The position numbers were made by a program, and so were the translations under genes. Of a stretch of DNA of 64,000 bases, positions 1 through 9,473 are shown piece by piece. A model generated the notes under the pieces. The model was not told where the DNA came from and ran no database searches. It saw only the letters and a program-made list of their open reading frames with translations. Position 1 is the stretch's first letter. The number at the start of each line of letters is the position of its first letter. Source of the DNA: Pontibacter cellulosilyticus (GTDB lineage: Bacteria > Bacteroidota > Bacteroidia > Cytophagales > Hymenobacteraceae); contig NZ_JACRVF010000004.1 of assembly GCF_014306105.1 (NCBI RefSeq), forward strand, positions 62,001-126,000. The letters run 5' to 3'.

Positions 1-329
1 CCGGTGTAAATAGAGGCATGACCAGGTGCAGTGTACGTTGGAACGAAGCTATATTGTGTATTCTTGAAGTTAAAGCCTTTGCGCAACAGCTTCTTAAAAC
101 CATTGTCGCTATACTTGTTCCAGTAACGGTACAAGTAGTCATAGCGCATCTGGTCAACCACAATACCTACTATTAGCTTTGGCCTGTTTAGGTCTGTAAA
201 AGTTGTAGTAGTAGCCGAGGCTTCTGTAGTTGTAGTCTGTGCAGGTTTTGTACAGGCTGTTAGCGTCACTATCATTACAACAGCAACCTTTGCCCAATTC
301 ATTAACCCTTTCAAGCTTTTAGTCTTCAT
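1..329 (-). CDS. PafA-like alkaline phosphatase, 5' part only
   Basis: This is the first 109 codons of a minus-strand gene that runs off the left edge. The product starts with a lipoprotein signal (lipobox LTAC, Cys26). It then has the start of an alkaline-phosphatase-superfamily domain: VGIVVDQMRYD with the metal-ligand Asp59, and PTYTAPGHASIYTG with the probable nucleophile Thr100. The 41-residue spacing equals that between Asp38 and Thr79 of Elizabethkingia PafA, a periplasmic calcium-activated phosphate monoesterase. The role is therefore probably phosphate release from organic phosphomonoesters at the cell envelope. A TATATTTG box lies about 20 nt upstream of the ATG. Other NPP-type phosphodiesterases share the fold, so the substrate is inferred. 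Confidence 0.85.
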   Translation of the reverse strand, partial: MKTKSLKGLMNWAKVAVVMIVTLTACTKPAQTTTTEASATTTTFTDLNRPKLIVGIVVDQMRYDYLYRYWNKYSDNGFKKLLRKGFNFKNTQYSFVPTYTAPGHASIYT

Positions 330-350
330 CTTGTTTGATTTATACTTATG

Positions 351-358
351 CAAATATA
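351..358 (-). promoter_or_regulatory. -7 promoter element of the phosphatase gene
   Basis: On the minus strand this reads TATATTTG, an exact match to the Bacteroidota -7 consensus TAnnTTTG, 21 nt before the ATG of the PafA-like gene. I see no good TTTG at the -33 position, so only half of the promoter is supported. Confidence 0.4.
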
Positions 359-443
359 ACAGGCTTGTGCTCTATTATTTCTCTTGCTGAATGTTACAAC
401 TCAAATTTCTTAATTTGTTAACAATCAGTTGCAATAGTATAAG

Positions 444-485
444 TACAAAAAATAAGCAGCGCCCACCTTAGTGATGGGCGCTGCT
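444..485 (-). terminator. Terminator of the ATP synthase operon
   Basis: A perfect 11-bp stem (455-465 with 475-485) with a 9-nt loop is followed on the minus strand by TTATTTTTTG. It lies 22 nt past the atpG stop codon. Confidence 0.85.
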
Positions 486-506
486 TTATAGAGTTTCTTT
501 TTCTTC

Positions 507-1394
507 TTATTTTGAAGCCAGAGCCTCTGCACCACCCACAATTTCCAAAATCTCCTTTGTAATTGCAGCCTGGCGCGTCCTGTTGTAGGTAAGTTTCAGT
601 TCCTTCAGAAGTTCACCGGCGTTTTCAGTTGCTTTGTCCATCGCCGTCATTCGGGCACCGTGTTCAGAAGCGTTAGACTCCAATACGGCTTTGTATACCT
701 GAATCTTCAACGATTTTGGTATCAGTTCCTGAATGATTTCTTCTTTAGAAGGCTCAAAAGTATAATCTACCAACATTGCAGATGCATTCTCTTCAACTGG
801 CTTCTCCTCTATTGGCAGGAACTGCTCCGTCTGTACAATCTGCGTAGCAACGTTTTTAAACTCGTTATAAACCAGGTCAACCTGGTCATACTGCCCTCTG
901 ATGAAGCCATCCATAGCAAACTCAGCGGCACCTCTTACTGTATCGAAAGACAGGTTTGAGAAAACACCGGTAAAGTCGCCATTCACGTTGTAGCCTCTTT
1001 TCTTTAAAGCTTCAAACGCTTTGCGGCCAATCGCAAGTACTGTAACATTATCAGCTGCTTGCTGCGCACTGTACTTCGTATTAACCAGAGATACTACACC
1101 TTTGATGATGTTCGAGTTAAAAGCACCAGCCAAACCTCTGTCAGAAGAAACAGCGATGATCAAAACACTTCTGATCTCACGCTTCTGTGAATACTGGTTT
1201 GTAACCGTACCTTCTGTTATAGAAGATAGATTAGCTAATATCCCGCTTAGGCGCTGAGCGTAGGGGCGCATACGCAGGATGTTATCCTGTGCACGTCTTA
1301 GCTTAGCAGCCGCTACCATTTTCATGGCTTTTGTAATCTGCTGCGTAGATGAGATGGATACGATGCGACCTCTTACCTCTTTTAAACTTGCCAT
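507..1394 (-). CDS. atpG: ATP synthase F1 gamma subunit
   Basis: This is the central rotor shaft of F1, turning inside the alpha3-beta3 head and linking it to the c-ring. The 295-residue product has the family's N-terminal helix (LKEVRGRIVSISSTQQITKAM) and the C-terminal helix with SEHGARMTAMDKATENA, both of which form the coiled-coil axle. A small insertion around residues 195-215 (EEKPVEENAS) makes it slightly longer than the E. coli protein. It is the last gene of the operon, 70 nt after atpA, and is followed by a strong terminator. The beta and epsilon genes are not next to it, as is common in Bacteroidota, where atpDC is a separate locus. Confidence 0.97.
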   Translation of the reverse strand: MASLKEVRGRIVSISSTQQITKAMKMVAAAKLRRAQDNILRMRPYAQRLSGILANLSSITEGTVTNQYSQKREIRSVLIIAVSSDRGLAGAFNSNIIKGVVSLVNTKYSAQQAADNVTVLAIGRKAFEALKKRGYNVNGDFTGVFSNLSFDTVRGAAEFAMDGFIRGQYDQVDLVYNEFKNVATQIVQTEQFLPIEEKPVEENASAMLVDYTFEPSKEEIIQELIPKSLKIQVYKAVLESNASEHGARMTAMDKATENAGELLKELKLTYNRTRQAAITKEILEIVGGAEALASK

Positions 1395-1464
1395 ATTGTT
1401 GTTGCTATGAGCATAAATCAGGGGCTAGCAGTTTATACTACCAACCCCCGACTTTTTAAATCAA

Positions 1465-3045
1465 CTATTTTTTATACTTAGCCGATACTTCTCTGGCTAC
1501 CTGCTTGATCGTGTTCGTAGTTTCGTCATCCAGCTTACCAGCTTTCAAGGCGTTTAGCACGTCGTTGTGCTGTGCGCGCATTGTACGCAGGAAGTCTTTC
1601 TCGAAGTTCTTTACTTCAGAAACCGGAACGTTGTCCATCAAACCGTTTGTAGCGCAGTAGATGATCGCTACCTGCTCTTCTACAGCAACAGGAGAATACT
1701 GTGGCTGCTTCAGGATTTCCAGGTTACGACGGCCACGCTCAATTGTAAGCTTTGTAGCCGCATCTAGGTCAGAACCGAACTTAGCGAACGCCTCAAGCTC
1801 ACGGAACTGTGCCTGGTCAAGCTTAAGCGTACCTGCTACTTTCTTCATTGACTTGATCTGAGCAGAACCACCCACACGTGATACCGAGATACCTACGTTG
1901 ATCGCAGGACGGATACCAGAGTTGAAAAGGTTTGTCTCAAGGAAAATCTGACCGTCAGTAATCGAAATTACGTTAGTCGGGATATAAGCAGAAACGTCAC
2001 CAGCCTGTGTCTCGATTAGCGGAAGGGCAGTAAGTGAACCACCACCTTTTACTAACGGACGAAGAGAATCTGGCAAATCGTTCATGTTACGAGCAATCTC
2101 GTCAGATGCGTTGATTTTAGCGGCACGCTCCAATAAGCGAGAGTGCAGATAAAATACGTCACCTGGGTAAGCCTCACGCCCTGGAGGTCTTCTTAGAAGA
2201 AGAGACACCTCACGGTATGCTACAGCCTGCTTAGAAAGGTCATCATAAACAACCAGTGCAGGACGGCCAGTATCACGGAAGAACTCACCGATTGCAGCAC
2301 CTGTAAATGGCGCGAAGAACTGCATTGGAGCCGGATCAGAAGCTGAAGCGGCAACAACTACTGTATAATCCATAGCACCACCTTTTTCAAGCGCCATTAC
2401 AACCTGCGCTACAGTAGATGCTTTCTGGCCAATAGCCACATAAATACAGAACACAGGCTCACCTCTTTCGAAGTATTCGCGCTGGTTCAGGATTGTATCG
2501 ATCGCAACAGCTGTTTTACCAGTCTGGCGGTCACCGATGATAAGCTCACGCTGACCACGGCCGATTGGAATCATTGAGTCGATCGCTTTGATACCAGTCT
2601 GTAGCGGCTCGTTTACCGGCTGGCGGTAGATTACACCTGGAGCTTTACGCTCTAGTGGCATCTCATATAGTTCGCCAGCGATTGGGCCTTTACCGTCGAT
2701 AGGCTGACCAAGTGTGTTAACTACACGGCCAATTACGCCTTCGCCAGCTTTGATAGAAGCGATGCGGTTTGTTCTTTTTACGGTAGCGCCTTCTTTGATC
2801 TCGCTGTAGTCGCCAAGCAATACGGCACCTACGTTGTCCTCTTCCAGGTTCAGAACGAGTGCCTGAAGTCCGTTCTCAAACTCTAATAGCTCACCAGACT
2901 GTGCTTTGGAAAGGCCATAGATACGAGCGACACCGTCACCCACTTGTAGTACAGTACCAACTTCTTCCAGTTCTGCCTCAGAGCGGAAGTTTGATAGCTG
3001 CTCTCTTAATATGGCTGATACTTCGTCAGGTCTTACTTCTGCCAT
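1465..3045 (-). CDS. atpA: ATP synthase F1 alpha subunit
   Basis: This is the regulatory nucleotide-binding subunit of F1, alternating with beta in the catalytic hexamer. The product has 526 residues, somewhat longer than the 513 of E. coli. Visible landmarks are the beta-barrel N-terminus (about 25-95), the P-loop GDRQTGKT at 171-178, and [10 protein letters not shown], which carries the arginine that reaches into the beta catalytic site. The gene starts 2 nt after the atpH stop, so translation is probably coupled. The gene contains no copy of the TATACTT word that is frequent elsewhere in the window. Confidence 0.98.
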   Translation of the reverse strand: MAEVRPDEVSAILREQLSNFRSEAELEEVGTVLQVGDGVARIYGLSKAQSGELLEFENGLQALVLNLEEDNVGAVLLGDYSEIKEGATVKRTNRIASIKAGEGVIGRVVNTLGQPIDGKGPIAGELYEMPLERKAPGVIYRQPVNEPLQTGIKAIDSMIPIGRGQRELIIGDRQTGKTAVAIDTILNQREYFERGEPVFCIYVAIGQKASTVAQVVMALEKGGAMDYTVVVAASASDPAPMQFFAPFTGAAIGEFFRDTGRPALVVYDDLSKQAVAYREVSLLLRRPPGREAYPGDVFYLHSRLLERAAKINASDEIARNMNDLPDSLRPLVKGGGSLTALPLIETQAGDVSAYIPTNVISITDGQIFLETNLFNSGIRPAINVGISVSRVGGSAQIKSMKKVAGTLKLDQAQFRELEAFAKFGSDLDAATKLTIERGRRNLEILKQPQYSPVAVEEQVAIIYCATNGLMDNVPVSEVKNFEKDFLRTMRAQHNDVLNALKAGKLDDETTNTIKQVAREVSAKYKK

Positions 3046-3047
3046 GA

Positions 3048-3605
3048 TTATAGTTTATTAATGTATGGGTTGTCTTTGAATTCATTTCTCAGCTTGCGAA
3101 GACTGTTCTTCACTGAGCTGTCTATTTGTTTGTCTCCTACCTTTAGCACAAAGCCGCCGATAAGCGATGGGTCAATTATTTCCTCCAGCTGGATCTGCTG
3201 GCCATACTCTGCTGCTAACTTTATACCTAGCTGCTCACGCAGTGATGCCGTTAGTGGCAGGGCAGATGTCACCTGAGCTTTCACAATGCCTTTCAGTTCA
3301 TTGTACTGCTCTTCGAAAGAAGTAGCAACGAACTCTAAAAGAGACTCGCGCTGCTTGCGTGCTATCAAGTTAAAGAAAGCCAGTGTCAGCTCCTGTACCT
3401 TACCTTTGAATACTGCGTTTAGTACAGCTAACTTTTTCTCTGGCTTCACGATCGGGTTACGAAGCAGCAGCTGAAAATCGCGGTTCTGAGAAATCACTTC
3501 TGTAAACAACTGCATATCTGCATGCACCTGCTCAACTAAGCCTTTCTCATTCGCCAGCTCAATCAGCGACTTCGCGTACCTGGAAGCAACTCTAAATTCT
3601 GACAT
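3048..3605 (-). CDS. atpH: ATP synthase F1 delta subunit
   Basis: This is the peripheral-stalk subunit (OSCP homologue) that ties the top of F1 to subunit b. The 185-residue product shows the family N-terminus ([19 protein letters not shown]) and the C-terminal motif with [21 protein letters not shown]. Gene order atpF-atpH-atpA is standard; it lies 51 nt after atpF and 2 nt before atpA. Confidence 0.97.
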   Translation of the reverse strand: MSEFRVASRYAKSLIELANEKGLVEQVHADMQLFTEVISQNRDFQLLLRNPIVKPEKKLAVLNAVFKGKVQELTLAFFNLIARKQRESLLEFVATSFEEQYNELKGIVKAQVTSALPLTASLREQLGIKLAAEYGQQIQLEEIIDPSLIGGFVLKVGDKQIDSSVKNSLRKLRNEFKDNPYINKL

Positions 3606-3656
3606 AATGCTTGTTTATGATACAGCGACACCTATTGGCAACCGCTATTTTTCCTT

Positions 3657-4151
3657 TTAGTTAAGCGTTACTTCACGGATGTAATCCGCAGCCAGCTCCT
3701 GCTGTGCAGCCGGGTTGCTCAGCTCTTTTCTCAGAATGCGCTCTGCAATATCAAGAGAAAGGGCGGCAGCCATATTCTTCACTTCTGTAATAGCAGCACG
3801 CTTCTCGTTTTCGATCGCCTCACGTGCTTGTGCAATCATGCGGGCACCTTCTTCGTTTGCCTTATTCTTAGCCGACTCAACTAGTGCATTACCAGCATCA
3901 GAAGCTTCTTTCAAGATCTTGTCACGCTCTAAACGAGCCTCTGCCAACAGCTTCTCATTGTCTGCTTTTAGCGACTGAATCTCAAGCTTTGCTCTTTCAG
4001 CTGCGCTCAATGCATCTTCAATAGAAGCTTCACGCTCATGAAGCGCCTTCATGATTGGCTTCCAAGCGAACTTTGCCAGCAGGAACAGAACAATTAAGAA
4101 TGTTACTAGCTGCCAGAAAATTAGACCGATACCTGGGGTTACTAACTGCAT
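3657..4151 (-). CDS. atpF: ATP synthase F0 b subunit
   Basis: This is a peripheral-stalk subunit. Its 164 residues comprise one N-terminal membrane helix (about 7-27, GLIFWQLVTFLIVLFLLAKF) and a long charged, Ala/Glu/Lys-rich helix that forms the dimeric coiled coil (about 35-150). That layout and length fit AtpF. It is separated from atpE by 141 nt that contain a strong hairpin, unlike the tight spacing of the other F1 genes. Confidence 0.97.
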   Translation of the reverse strand: MQLVTPGIGLIFWQLVTFLIVLFLLAKFAWKPIMKALHEREASIEDALSAAERAKLEIQSLKADNEKLLAEARLERDKILKEASDAGNALVESAKNKANEEGARMIAQAREAIENEKRAAITEVKNMAAALSLDIAERILRKELSNPAAQQELAADYIREVTLN

Positions 4152-4240
4152 TGTTTATTTTGTTATAGAAATAAGTTCCTTTTAGTGGCCTCGATTTTAC
4201 TCTCGCAGACGAGCACCTTTAACTGCCTTAAACTACTTTT

Positions 4241-4280
4241 TGATCTCATCGTCCGGACCATGCGTCCGGACGTGAGATCA
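4241..4280 (-). promoter_or_regulatory. Long hairpin between atpE and atpF
   Basis: Arms 4241-4257 and 4265-4280 pair over 16 bp with one bulged T and a 7-nt loop. On the transcribed minus strand no T-run follows, so it is not a standard intrinsic terminator. It lies 12 nt past the atpE stop codon. A 3' stabilising or processing hairpin that helps keep subunit c (many copies per complex) above subunit b is a reasonable inference. Confidence 0.65.
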
Positions 4281-4292
4281 TCAAATGACTAA

Positions 4293-4568
<276 letters not shown>

Positions 4569-4589
4569 TTAAAAAATAAAAATTCAATA

Positions 4590-5621
4590 TTAGTGAGCCT
4601 CTGCATGTGCATGCTCGTCGTGATGCTCATGCTCCTCTACTGCTCCACCGAAGTACATCGCAGAAAGCAGCGTGAAGATGTAAGCCTGCAACAGCGCCAC
4701 AAACAACTCCAGGAAGTTCATGAAGGTAGCGAATGCCACGCTTAACGGACCAACTGCAATGCTCTGGAAGATAAAGATCAAACTGAACAGGGAAAGGATG
4801 ATAATGTGACCCGCCGTGATGTTCGCAAAAAGACGAACCATCAAAGAGAAAGGCTTTGTAAAGATACCGATCAATTCTACTGGGATCATAATAGGAGCTA
4901 ACCACTTCGGAACACCCGGTGTTGCGAAGATGTGGCCCCAGTATGACTTGTTACCGCTAAACACTGTGATAAGAAGTGTCATTAGAGCCAGCACAAGGGT
5001 TACAGCAATATTACCAGTTAAGTTAGCGCCACCTGGCATCAGACCAAGCAGGTTGTTAAACCAGATAAAGAAGAAGATAGTAAGCAGGTACGGCATGTAG
5101 CGCTCATACTTCGGACCGATGTTCGCTTTCGCAATTTCATCACGTATAAAGATGATGATCGGTTCAAAGAAAGACTGCATACCTCTTGGCGCTTTGCCAG
5201 GGTTTTTCTTGTAAGAAGCGGCAATACCGAAGAATACAAAAAACAACAAAGCCACACTCACGAACATCGAAGCTACGTTCTTAGTGATAGACAGATCATA
5301 CAAACCAGCGTAATCAGCAATCGGCTCGCCTGCAGCATTAGTTTTGTAAATATGGCCATGCTCCATCACATAACCTTTGTAAGGCACAACCTCATGCGCT
5401 TCGTTGTAGAAGTTGCTTGAAGAAAACGAAACTACCTCTCCGTTATCTACCAGTATAACTGGCAAATAAAGAACCACCCCATCCGCAAAATGCCAGGTGT
5501 AATCGTCAGCGATGTGATGCGTGATCATGTCGCCCGGCCTAAACTCGCCGCCTTCTGCCGATTCAGCGGCATATGCCGTGATTGTCAAGAAGGAAAACAA
5601 TAAAACTAATAACTTCTTCAT
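4590..5621 (-). CDS. atpB: ATP synthase F0 a subunit
   Basis: This is the stator membrane subunit that forms the ion half-channels. It has 343 residues, longer than E. coli AtpB (271). The extra length is a cleavable-looking signal sequence (ending near AYAAES, about residue 20) and an N-terminal external segment of about 100 residues, typical of the phylum. The essential arginine is Arg263 in MVRLFANITAGH, and ELFVALLQAYIF is the last conserved helix. The C-terminus is a His/Glu-rich tail (about 330-343) of unknown role, possibly metal-binding. Confidence 0.97.
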   Translation of the reverse strand: MKKLLVLLFSFLTITAYAAESAEGGEFRPGDMITHHIADDYTWHFADGVVLYLPVILVDNGEVVSFSSSNFYNEAHEVVPYKGYVMEHGHIYKTNAAGEPIADYAGLYDLSITKNVASMFVSVALLFFVFFGIAASYKKNPGKAPRGMQSFFEPIIIFIRDEIAKANIGPKYERYMPYLLTIFFFIWFNNLLGLMPGGANLTGNIAVTLVLALMTLLITVFSGNKSYWGHIFATPGVPKWLAPIMIPVELIGIFTKPFSLMVRLFANITAGHIIILSLFSLIFIFQSIAVGPLSVAFATFMNFLELFVALLQAYIFTLLSAMYFGGAVEEHEHHDEHAHAEAH

Positions 5622-5659
5622 TAAGAGAGATTTAGAAACAGATTTTATAAAGCTTTGCC

Positions 5660-6049
5660 TTATTTTTGATCCTGCCTTTTCAAATTCGGGCGCAAGTTAG
5701 CCAATAAGCTGTAAATTTCAAACCCGGTAAATAGAAAATAAAACACAAAGAAATTGAAAACGAACTGCAATTCGTTTTCAGAAAAGAGGTATACATATAT
5801 AAATATGACAGCTATACTTAGTATCATTCTGAAACCCATGGAGCCGAAATAGTACAGCTGAAAATTATCCTCATCATAGCTGATGCCCAGACGGGTAACA
5901 TAAAAGGCAAGTGCAGTAACTAGAACAAAGAACCCGAAGATATACCACACGAAATCGTGCACCAGTTGATTGCCGGTAAAGTATAAAAGCGCCCCCGTTA
6001 GCATGGCAAGCACTCCAGAGAAAATAATTAAGTTTCTTACAAAATTCAC
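5660..6049 (-). CDS. Small membrane protein of the ATP synthase operon (AtpI-like position)
   Basis: The 129-residue product has about four membrane helices (near 7-27, 33-52, 70-88 and 95-115) and a basic C-terminus (LRPNLKRQDQK). It starts with GTG. The position between the AtpZ/AtpI-family gene and atpB matches the uncharacterised AtpI-type gene of other Bacteroidota atp operons. AtpI-type proteins are linked to c-ring assembly or magnesium supply. I recognise it by context more than by sequence. Confidence 0.7.
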   Translation of the reverse strand: MNFVRNLIIFSGVLAMLTGALLYFTGNQLVHDFVWYIFGFFVLVTALAFYVTRLGISYDEDNFQLYYFGSMGFRMILSIAVIFIYVYLFSENELQFVFNFFVFYFLFTGFEIYSLLANLRPNLKRQDQK

Positions 6050-6054
6050 GTGTG

Positions 6055-6285
6055 TTATTTTTTATTAAGCGATAGGATAACCAACACCATAGAAGCCACC
6101 ACAGCTATAACTAGCAGTATAATTGTGAACCAGGGATTTTGCGTCCCAAAGTATTCATCCAACTTCATGCCTGCGAAAGCGGCCAGCACCATAGCCCCAA
6201 TCATCTGAAAAGCCAGCCCGGAATACTTCAGGTAAGGCTTAACGTTATCTCCCTTCGACTTTTCCGGCGGTGTGTTTTCTGGCAT
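6055..6285 (-). CDS. AtpZ/AtpI-family protein
   Basis: This 76-residue, two-helix protein (about 20-40 and 52-72) has the family signature AGMKLDEYFGTQNPWFTI between the helices. It is the first gene of the ATP synthase operon. AtpZ/AtpI proteins assist assembly of the F0 rotor or ion supply but are not part of the finished enzyme. A TAATTTTG promoter box lies 26 nt upstream of the ATG. Confidence 0.85.
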   Translation of the reverse strand: MPENTPPEKSKGDNVKPYLKYSGLAFQMIGAMVLAAFAGMKLDEYFGTQNPWFTIILLVIAVVASMVLVILSLNKK

Positions 6286-6310
6286 TTTAGTGCTGATTTA
6301 TAACCCGATG

Positions 6311-6318
6311 CAAAATTA
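6311..6318 (-). promoter_or_regulatory. -7 element of the ATP synthase operon
   Basis: The minus strand reads TAATTTTG, an exact TAnnTTTG match, 26 nt upstream of the first atp gene. No clear TTTG sits 19 nt further upstream. Confidence 0.45.
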
Positions 6319-6462
6319 GTTCTTTTTTACGAGCTTAATGCACCTCCATGCTGTATCTTTTGTTACACTGTACAGGTGGCTGCGCCTGAAACCAAATATG
6401 CTTTTGCATAGTTCAATAGCAGGCTATGTGTACCAGTATATTTTAGTATTGGCAGATTATTG

Positions 6463-6470
6463 TATTTTTG
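6463..6470 (+). promoter_or_regulatory. Possible -7 element upstream of sprE
   Basis: TATTTTTG matches TAnnTTTG. It would give a 5' leader of about 125 nt before the sprE start codon. No convincing -33 element is seen. Confidence 0.3.
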
Positions 6471-6602
6471 TATAAATAACTTACGATAATTTTAGTGGCA
6501 GCTGCTTCTGCCTGTGTACCTTATCACGGCTATACTTTACCGCATGTACAATGCGTTTATACTTATATTGTATCGTATTCAACCCTTTGCTCCTGATTTA
6601 AC

Positions 6603-9470
6603 TTGAATAAGCATCACCTGTATTTATACTTTTTAGTAGTGGGGCTCTTGCTGTCGGCTTGCTCTGTAGAGCGAAAAAACCCGCTTAGTAAGACGTACCA
6701 TAATACCACTGCGCGCTATAACGGCTATTTTCTGGCAAAGGAGAAAATGGATGCTATCGAGCGCGGCCTTGTTGAGAGTATGCAGTTCGACTATAATCAG
6801 GTGCTGCCCATTTATCCAAGTATAGACTCAACTACAGCAAAAACCCTTGCCCCGGAGCTGGAGGACGTAATCAAAAAAGCTTCTTTCCCGATACAGTATC
6901 ACAAAAACAGCAAGTGGATAGACAACTGCTACATTCTGATAGGCCAGGCAAATTATTACCAGCTGAACTTTGGGGAAGCTTCCCGCACCTTTAAGTATGT
7001 AAATGCTACGAGCAAAAACGCCGAAGACAGGCACAAAGCGCTTGTTTGGCTGATGCGCACTTTCCTGCAGACGGACGAACTGGATAATGCACAGCAGGTG
7101 TCGGAGTATCTTAGAAAGGAACGCCTGAACAAGGATAATGCTCGCGAGCTATACTTGGCTCGAGCCCAATACCACCGCATTCTAGGTGATACGGCTGAGG
7201 TGATTAAGAACCTGGCTTATTCTATTCCTAACTTCGAGGATAAGGATGAGCAGTCGCGCATCAGGTTTACGCTAGCACAACTCTACCAACTGACTGGCCA
7301 GGATAAGGATGCTTATAAGCAGTATGCTAAAATCCTGCGTCGCAACCCGCCTTACGATGTTGGTTTCTTTAGTAGGTTATACTTGGGGCAGGTGTCGGAG
7401 TTGGAAGATAAGCAGGACAAGGAGCGAATTGCTAACTATTACAAAAAACTGCTGAAGGACGACAAGAACACCGAGTACCGCGATAAGATATACTATGAGA
7501 TGGCGCAGTTTGAGCTTCGCCAACAGAACTACGATAAGGCCCTTGCTTACCTGGAGCAATCGCTGAGAACATCCGGTACGTTAAAAAACCAAAAAGCCTA
7601 CAGCTATGTATCGGCTGGCGAGGTATACTTTGATAACCTGAGCAAGTATAACCTGGCTGCCGCCTATTATGATAGCGCCACACAGGCCTACCCTAGAGTT
7701 GCCCCTGAGTATGAGGCCGTGGCCGAGCGGCGTGATATTTTGGCAGACTTCGCGAAGCAGTTCACAACTATTCAAACGCAGGATAGCTTGCAGCGCCTGG
7801 CACGCTTGAGCGAAACAGAACGAACAGACTACCTGCAGCAGCTAATTCAGCGACAGGAAGAGCAGCGCCTTCAGGACTCAGCCAGGCAGGTGGCAGCAAC
7901 TCAAACAAACGATCAGCAGGGAAACGTACGGAACAGACGCAACAACAGCAATCAACAAGATAATACCATGGTGGGGGGTATTTGGTACTTTGACAATCCT
8001 GCAGCGTTAGCCTCGGCCAGGTCTGAGTTCGTGCGCCGTTGGGGCGACAGGCCTTTACAGGACTTTTGGCGCATACGTGCACGCGGCGAGAGTGGCACTA
8101 CCAACCAAGCAGAAATTGCCCGTGCTCCGGTTACATCCCCGGAGCAGCAGATGACCATTGAAGAAAGAGCACAGATGCAGATGCAGCAGTACCTGAAAGA
8201 TATTCCGCTATCTACAGCAGACATGATGCGCTCAGAGAAAGAGGTGGAGGATGCTTACTTTAAGCTTGGCAACATCTATAGCCAAAAGCTGCGCAACCCA
8301 GTTAAGGCTACAGAAACCTTTGAAGAGTTTATCAAGCGATTCCCGAATTCCGAGCACACGGCAGAAGTATACTATAACCTGTACTTATTGTATGGAAAAG
8401 CCGACAACAAAGACCAGCAGCAGGTATACTACAGCAAAATAAAGCAGCAGTACCCGAACACCACCTATGCCCGCTTAGTTGATGACGCTGACTTTATGTC
8501 TAAAAATGCCCTGGACAATATCAAAGCACACGCGCTGTACGACTCGGCTTATACTTTCTATGAGAACTATGAGTTTGCGAAGGCTACAAACATCATAAAC
8601 CAATTGGTGAGCCAGTATCCGCTAAACGATATAAAAGATAAGACGGCATACTTGGAGGCTATGATAACGGCGCGTACCAAAAAGCCGGAGGAGCTGTATG
8701 CACAGTTAAATAGCTTTAAGAAGACTTATCCTAACAGTGCGCTGATACCACAAGCTAACCAGTTGCTGGCTACTTATCAGAGCCTGGAGCAACGGAATGA
8801 GCTACGTAAAGATGCACCAAATGCAACTCCTCCAAAGCAGAAAACTGCGGATGCTTTAACACCTGAAGAGAAAGTTAGCACAGAAATTGCTTCTACTGTT
8901 ACAGCATCAGTTGCCAAACCAACACCGCAGGCACCGCCTGTGGCTGCTAAACCGGAGCCTGCCAAAGCAGACACCACAGCGCTGCCGACTACGCCAGAGC
9001 CTAAACAAACTGCTCCGGTTAAAACTGATCAGCCTGCTAAAACTGTAACGGCACCCAGCGATTCTGTAGATTTGCCTAAGCCAACGGCTCCTCCAGTTGA
9101 CCCGATGGCTTACGAGGCTGCAACAGACTCTGCTTTTTATATGGTGTTGATCTATCCATCAGATGCGCCGGCTTTTAAAGATATCTTGCCTAAGTATGAA
9201 AAGTATAACAGCACTTATTTTAAAAACCAGCAGTTATCAATAGATTCTGCAGCTTTCTCTCCGGGTAAAACGATGCTTGTGATGCGCTCTTTCCCGGATG
9301 TAAAGCAGGCTCAGGGTTATACTATAAAGCAAAAAGCGCCGCAGTCTCCGATTGGTAGAATTAGAGGCGTAGAATTCGTTACCTTTGCCATCTCATCTGC
9401 CAATTACCAGAAGTTCTTGCAGAAGAAAGATATAGACACTTATCTGACCTTTTTTAAAAACAACTATTAA
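6603..9470 (+). CDS. sprE: SprE/PorW, type IX secretion TPR lipoprotein
   Basis: This is an outer-membrane-anchored periplasmic lipoprotein needed for gliding and type IX secretion; PorW is reported to link the PorKN ring to the translocon. Of its 955 residues, the first 20 are a lipoprotein signal (lipobox LSAC, Cys20). The family-typical opening KTYHNTTARYNGYFLAKEKM follows, then tetratricopeptide-type repeats to about 745, with a Gln-rich interruption near 420-455. A Pro/Thr/Ala-rich linker (about 750-840) precedes a C-terminal domain. The start is TTG: an in-frame TGA at 6594 rules out anything further upstream, and later starts would lose the signal peptide. Three nt separate it from the penicillin-binding protein gene. 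Confidence 0.88.
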   Translation: MNKHHLYLYFLVVGLLLSACSVERKNPLSKTYHNTTARYNGYFLAKEKMDAIERGLVESMQFDYNQVLPIYPSIDSTTAKTLAPELEDVIKKASFPIQYHKNSKWIDNCYILIGQANYYQLNFGEASRTFKYVNATSKNAEDRHKALVWLMRTFLQTDELDNAQQVSEYLRKERLNKDNARELYLARAQYHRILGDTAEVIKNLAYSIPNFEDKDEQSRIRFTLAQLYQLTGQDKDAYKQYAKILRRNPPYDVGFFSRLYLGQVSELEDKQDKERIANYYKKLLKDDKNTEYRDKIYYEMAQFELRQQNYDKALAYLEQSLRTSGTLKNQKAYSYVSAGEVYFDNLSKYNLAAAYYDSATQAYPRVAPEYEAVAERRDILADFAKQFTTIQTQDSLQRLARLSETERTDYLQQLIQRQEEQRLQDSARQVAATQTNDQQGNVRNRRNNSNQQDNTMVGGIWYFDNPAALASARSEFVRRWGDRPLQDFWRIRARGESGTTNQAEIARAPVTSPEQQMTIEERAQMQMQQYLKDIPLSTADMMRSEKEVEDAYFKLGNIYSQKLRNPVKATETFEEFIKRFPNSEHTAEVYYNLYLLYGKADNKDQQQVYYSKIKQQYPNTTYARLVDDADFMSKNALDNIKAHALYDSAYTFYENYEFAKATNIINQLVSQYPLNDIKDKTAYLEAMITARTKKPEELYAQLNSFKKTYPNSALIPQANQLLATYQSLEQRNELRKDAPNATPPKQKTADALTPEEKVSTEIASTVTASVAKPTPQAPPVAAKPEPAKADTTALPTTPEPKQTAPVKTDQPAKTVTAPSDSVDLPKPTAPPVDPMAYEAATDSAFYMVLIYPSDAPAFKDILPKYEKYNSTYFKNQQLSIDSAAFSPGKTMLVMRSFPDVKQAQGYTIKQKAPQSPIGRIRGVEFVTFAISSANYQKFLQKKDIDTYLTFFKNNY

Positions 9471-9473
9471 TAC

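Larger units (their letters stand above)
6286..6602. other. Divergent intergenic region, atp operon / sprE
   Basis: These 317 nt lie between two divergent transcription units. They hold a -7 box for each side (6311-6318 minus, 6463-6470 plus) and two TATACTT copies (6531, 6558). I see no RNA gene or small ORF worth calling. Confidence 0.6.
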
